From Candidatus Omnitrophota bacterium (GTDB lineage: Bacteria > Omnitrophota > Gorgyraeia > Zapsychrales > Zapsychraceae): a stretch of DNA of 9,145 nucleotides. Within the stretch, counting starts at the first letter, position 1; every line of letters begins with the position of its first letter. The position numbers and the translations under genes were made by a program. Shown here one piece after another: positions 6,418 to 9,145 of this stretch. Below the pieces are notes generated by a model that saw only the letters and a list, made by a program, of their open reading frames with translations, made no database searches and was not told the origin of the DNA. The stretch is from assembly GCA_018399915.1 (NCBI GenBank), contig JAGYNW010000067.1, positions 1 to 9,145 on the forward strand, in the 5' to 3' direction.

Positions 6418-8129
6418 TTGTGCAACGATCTCCGCGATGCGGGTGATATTTTTTTCACATGATCATAATGCGCCTCGCTTTTGGCGCTTTTGGTGGAACC
6501 CGGTATCGCATCATTCATCAGGTCCAGATGAATACTCATCCCTTGCAAAGGATTATTGATCTCGTGCGCGACACTCGCCGCTAAACGGCCTGTGGCCGCG
6601 AGCCTTTCGGCCTGGACCAGTTGTTGGGTTCTTTCCTCAACAAGTTTTTCCAGATGCTGACGATGCAGATTTAACTCCTGCTCTGTCTTTTTCATGGAAC
6701 TAATATCCTGAATAAATCCAACAGCACGGTCACATTCACCCTTATCATTGAAAGAGAGTTCGGCCTTCTGCCTGACCCATTTAACCTCGCCCTCTACGAT
6801 AATGCGATGTTCCACATCATAAGGCGCGCCTTCCAGAGCCATCTGCCATTGATCCTGAACATACTCCCTGTCCTGCGGATGAACAATATCCAAAAACATT
6901 TCATAGGTCAGTTCCGCGCCGATAGGTAACCCATAGATACGATAGGTTTCATCCGTACCGACCTGTCGATTACGCAGAACATCCAGCTCCCAAGTCCCGA
7001 TACGCCCCATCTCCTGAGCCTTGGTCAGATAGTATTGCTTTAAGACTAAGTCCTTTTGATATTTCTTCCGCTCGGTTATATCCCTGCCCATACCGTCTAT
7101 AAATTCCAAATCCCCATCCGGATGATAACCGCCCTGAACGCTCAGCGACACAAGACATGTGCTTCCGTCCTTTTTGCAAAATTCCGCTTCAAAATCCTTA
7201 AGCGGTCCTTTTTCCTTCAACCTTTTTAAAAGGATTTGCCGCTGGTTCGGGAACCTCCATATCTTATCAGCCGGCACAGATAAAAGCTCCTCTTCTGTAT
7301 CATAACCCAGGATCTTGACAAAAGCCGGATTGATCGATACGATCTGCCCGTCACAAGTTGTCCGAAAGATACCGATAGGAATATTAGAGATCAAAGAACG
7401 GTAACGGCTCTCGGTTTCACTCAATTGTCCCCGGAGCTTATTCTCCTGCGTGGTCTGAGCGTAGGTCATGATAAGCAAAAAGCCGACATAACCATATTCC
7501 AGGGTATAAACAAAATCATAAAACCCTGTACTGACCATAACATCCTCGAACATGGCCAAACAAAACAAGATAGTTGACAACAGCAAAGGCAGCCCTTTTC
7601 GGGAATCTACTTTTCGGTAATAATAAAAACTCAGCCAATAAATATAAGTAAAAAAACACAAGAAGGCATATGCCTGTATGTCCGTAAAGATCCCTTGGGC
7701 GACTTCATTATAAGTTATCGTCTTTCCATAAAGATCAAAAGTTTTGATTAGCGGCTGCGAAACGATCCAGGTAAGGTCACTTTGATCAAATAACTGCACC
7801 AAGGCGCATACCCCGAAAAAAGCCATGATGCAGATATTGGTTTTTTTCCGTTCAAGCCCGGTGTAATCAGTAACAAAACCCAAAAGACCGATGGACACAA
7901 AAGCGAGGGTGAAAAGTTGAAACCGCTGCCAATACCATCCCTGCAAATAATGCGTCGCATTGTAATTCCCGACACAGCATATATTATAAAAACCTATGGC
8001 AAGGCACATAAAAGAAAAGGAAGAATTAACACGCCGCGTGCGATCGCCAAGAAAAAGGATAAAATAATAGATCCCTATATAAAAAGCGACCACAGCCATA
8101 ATAAGGGGAGGCACACTGAGTATTGTCAT
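6357..8129 (-). CDS. PAS-PAS sensor histidine kinase, N-terminal part (frameshifted)
   Basis: Residues 1-225 contain about seven hydrophobic spans, resembling the seven-span N-terminal region of some histidine kinases. Two PAS domains follow (about 240-352 and 370-478, each ending in a DIT/DIS motif), a coiled coil (480-510) and the phospho-acceptor motif ASVAHEINNPLQ with the modified histidine at residue 522. True sequence ends at HYDHVKK (about residue 560); the remaining 30 residues are out-of-frame read-through after the T7 run at 6449-6455. The ATP-binding domain continues in frame 5935-6417. It should sense a membrane or cytoplasmic signal and phosphorylate a response regulator, which is not in this window. 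The ATG at 8129 is the only suitable N terminus, but it has no clear ribosome binding site; it lies 31 bases after the 46-residue gene, suggesting coupling. Confidence 0.88.
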   Translation of the reverse strand: MTILSVPPLIMAVVAFYIGIYYFILFLGDRTRRVNSSFSFMCLAIGFYNICCVGNYNATHYLQGWYWQRFQLFTLAFVSIGLLGFVTDYTGLERKKTNICIMAFFGVCALVQLFDQSDLTWIVSQPLIKTFDLYGKTITYNEVAQGIFTDIQAYAFLCFFTYIYWLSFYYYRKVDSRKGLPLLLSTILFCLAMFEDVMVSTGFYDFVYTLEYGYVGFLLIMTYAQTTQENKLRGQLSETESRYRSLISNIPIGIFRTTCDGQIVSINPAFVKILGYDTEEELLSVPADKIWRFPNQRQILLKRLKEKGPLKDFEAEFCKKDGSTCLVSLSVQGGYHPDGDLEFIDGMGRDITERKKYQKDLVLKQYYLTKAQEMGRIGTWELDVLRNRQVGTDETYRIYGLPIGAELTYEMFLDIVHPQDREYVQDQWQMALEGAPYDVEHRIIVEGEVKWVRQKAELSFNDKGECDRAVGFIQDISSMKKTEQELNLHRQHLEKLVEERTQQLVQAERLAATGRLAASVAHEINNPLQGMSIHLDLMNDAIPGSTKSAKSEAHYDHVKKISPASRRSLHNCLIFISTLKMRKNRLISMD

Positions 8130-8160
8130 AAAATTATCGGCATTGGATTATTAATGATCA

Positions 8161-8301
8161 CTACCGGGCGATCCACATATAATATCCGACCCAAACGGTA
8201 AATACAGTAAAAAATATTCCTATAAACCAAAAAAAAGGCATTAAGAATTTCGATGCAGGGGGCTTCGTATCTTTTTTGTTTGTAGACCTGGATGTTTCCA
8301 T
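8161..8301 (-). CDS. 46-residue single-span membrane microprotein
   Basis: A short frame starting METSRSTNKKDTKPP: a hydrophilic, basic segment of about 18 residues is followed by one long aromatic-rich hydrophobic span (about 19-44, MPFFWFIGIFFTVFTVW and onward) and the end IAR. The basic segment before the span predicts a cytoplasmic N terminus. AAAGG lies 11 bases before the ATG, a little far but usable, and an in-frame stop excludes a longer version. It ends 31 bases before the histidine kinase start on the same strand, so it is probably the first gene of that operon. I recognise no family; its position suggests an accessory to the membrane-bound kinase, which is inference only. Confidence 0.6.
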   Translation of the reverse strand: METSRSTNKKDTKPPASKFLMPFFWFIGIFFTVFTVWVGYYMWIAR

Positions 8302-8350
8302 TCGGGCCACTACCTTTATTTATAGGCCAAAGTTTTAGGATTGAAAATTT

Positions 8351-8379
8351 ATTTTACTGCATATCCAAAGTTATCGCAA
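8351..8379 (-). promoter_or_regulatory. Candidate promoter of the signalling cluster
   Basis: On the minus strand TTGCGA (8379-8374) and TAAAAT (8356-8351, five of six) are separated by exactly 17 bases. The predicted start near 8344 leaves a leader of about 43 bases to the microprotein ATG at 8301. A second, weaker pair (TATAAA at 8324-8319) would leave almost no leader. Confidence 0.4.
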
Positions 8380-8383
8380 CTGA

Positions 8384-8537
8384 TTTGAAAGGATTCAAAC
8401 AGGTTTTAAAAGCCGCATGAGACCTAACTCTTCGGCGGATAAGGTTTAAGCTAGAGTTCTAAGACGATCTTTTTCTTCCGTCTAAAGCATCCTGCCAGCT
8501 GACTTAACATCAAGAACTTTAAAACCCTCCTTTGAAA
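8384..8537. repeat. 154-bp nested inverted-repeat element
   Basis: The outer arms TTTGAAAGGA (8384-8393) and TCCTTTGAAA (8528-8537) pair at nine of ten positions. Inside them GGTTTTAAA (8402-8410) and TTTAAAACC (8518-8526) pair perfectly. Further inside are a hairpin at 8412-8436 (GCCG/CGGC with GAG/CTC), a stem AGTTCT/AGAACT (8455-8460 with 8513-8518, sharing one base with the previous arm) and an inner hairpin GACG/CGTC (8463-8482). The whole therefore folds as a closed, branched structure. No continuous gene runs through it. It may be a structured RNA, a terminator region for the adhesin gene, or a small non-autonomous mobile element; no target-site duplication was seen. Of the rest of the gene-free stretch 8302-8618, bases 8538-8618 show nothing recognisable. 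Confidence 0.5.
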
Positions 8538-8618
8538 ATTTCCAGAACGACAAAGTGAACCAAACTCTCATATGATCGGAGTTTAGTTTTGTAAAAATTA
8601 TCCTCTTATCTTAAAGAA

Positions 8619-9145
8619 TTATAAAGTCCTGTCTTCAACAAGCCGAAAAACAGTGAAGCTGTTAACGGTGCGGCTTCCCGCGCCCGGCCCGACAGAAAAG
8701 GTGCCAGATGGCCCTGACTGGGAAGAAGACAGATTGTCCTGGGTTCCGTTAACAGCTTTTGAAAAGCTTATCAAAGACTCTAAAACATTATTGATCTGCT
8801 GTCCGTTTGTATCAACCGTAATCTCTAAAACTCCTTCGTTATAAACAAAATGATAATTATCAGAATCATAGCCGCCAGGGATGATCGTATAAATGCCGGC
8901 TTGTTTAGCTCCTTGTGATGTCCCTCCATATACAAGCGTTCCGCCAAGCACGCCTTGATCTTCCCCGTTAACAAATCCTGAATAGGTCACCCCGTTACCG
9001 CCTGAGTAGGCTAATCCATCAAAAATTTTTGTTTCATCCTGGGCCGTGATATCTAAAGAAACGCTCGCAATATCGGCTGTCGCTGTTCCGGTATCCGAAG
9101 CCAGTGAGTAATTCCCCATATCCACGCCCCCGCTGATACTGATCC
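8619..9145 (-). CDS. C-terminal end of a large repetitive adhesin (partial)
   Basis: The frame is open through the right edge of the window, so only the last 174 or so residues of a longer protein are seen. It begins within a repeat-like phrase (ISISGGVDMGNYSLASDTGT) and contains one YDG/MBG-type domain, from about TAQDETKIFDGLAYSG to NYHFVYNEGVLEITVD, with the family patterns GVTYSGFVNGED and AGIYTI. These domains are stacked in filamentous-haemagglutinin-like secreted adhesins. After it comes a Ser/Gly/Asn-rich linker and the end FRLVEDRTL. No LPXTG, beta-barrel or other anchor is visible, so retention, if any, must depend on the missing N-terminal part, for example two-partner secretion. 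The product would act at the cell surface or outside the cell. Confidence 0.8.
   Translation of the reverse strand, partial: ISISGGVDMGNYSLASDTGTATADIASVSLDITAQDETKIFDGLAYSGGNGVTYSGFVNGEDQGVLGGTLVYGGTSQGAKQAGIYTIIPGGYDSDNYHFVYNEGVLEITVDTNGQQINNVLESLISFSKAVNGTQDNLSSSQSGPSGTFSVGPGAGSRTVNSFTVFRLVEDRTL

Overview
The window reads as a stretch of chromosome from an uncultured, probably diderm (Gram-negative-type) bacterium of moderate, AT-leaning base composition with strong AGGAGG ribosome binding sites. Every convincing gene lies on the minus strand, so the genes are transcribed from right to left. The mix is typical of environmental candidate-phylum bacteria: a giant-adhesin tail with a YDG/MBG-type domain, a B12-type radical SAM enzyme, and sensory kinase and GGDEF proteins. 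An Omnitrophota-like source is a guess, not shown by any marker gene here.

From right to left. (1) 8619-9145 is the C-terminal end of a large repetitive surface adhesin cut by the window edge. (2) 8302-8618 has no gene but contains a 154-bp nested inverted-repeat element (8384-8537) and, just beyond it, a candidate promoter. (3) 4266-8301 is a membrane signalling cluster: a 46-residue single-span microprotein (8161-8301), a multi-span PAS-PAS histidine kinase split in two by a one-base frameshift (5935-8129), a second single-span acidic microprotein (5668-5856) and a GAF-GGDEF diguanylate cyclase (4266-5552). GC-rich hairpins sit just before the ribosome binding sites of the last two genes. 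No receiver-domain protein is present. (4) 2039-4198 is a compact regulated unit: a consensus promoter overlapped by a palindrome, a TetR-family repressor and a B12-binding-type radical SAM enzyme. The layout suggests that the repressor controls itself and the enzyme. (5) 1086-2003 starts with a near-perfect sigma70 promoter, followed by about 180 nt with two adjacent rod-like foldable domains (1796-1973), then a zinc-ribbon SAM methyltransferase. (6) 237-1077 is a wrecked major-facilitator transporter that has lost its middle third and carries frame breaks. (7) 1-236 holds a terminator hairpin and an AT-rich stretch with no gene.

Points most worth a second look are the promoter-plus-structured-RNA segment at 1796-2003, the 8384-8537 inverted-repeat element, the microprotein/kinase/GGDEF cluster, and the fact that the kinase break and one of the transporter breaks each lie in a seven-base A/T run where one extra base would restore the protein.
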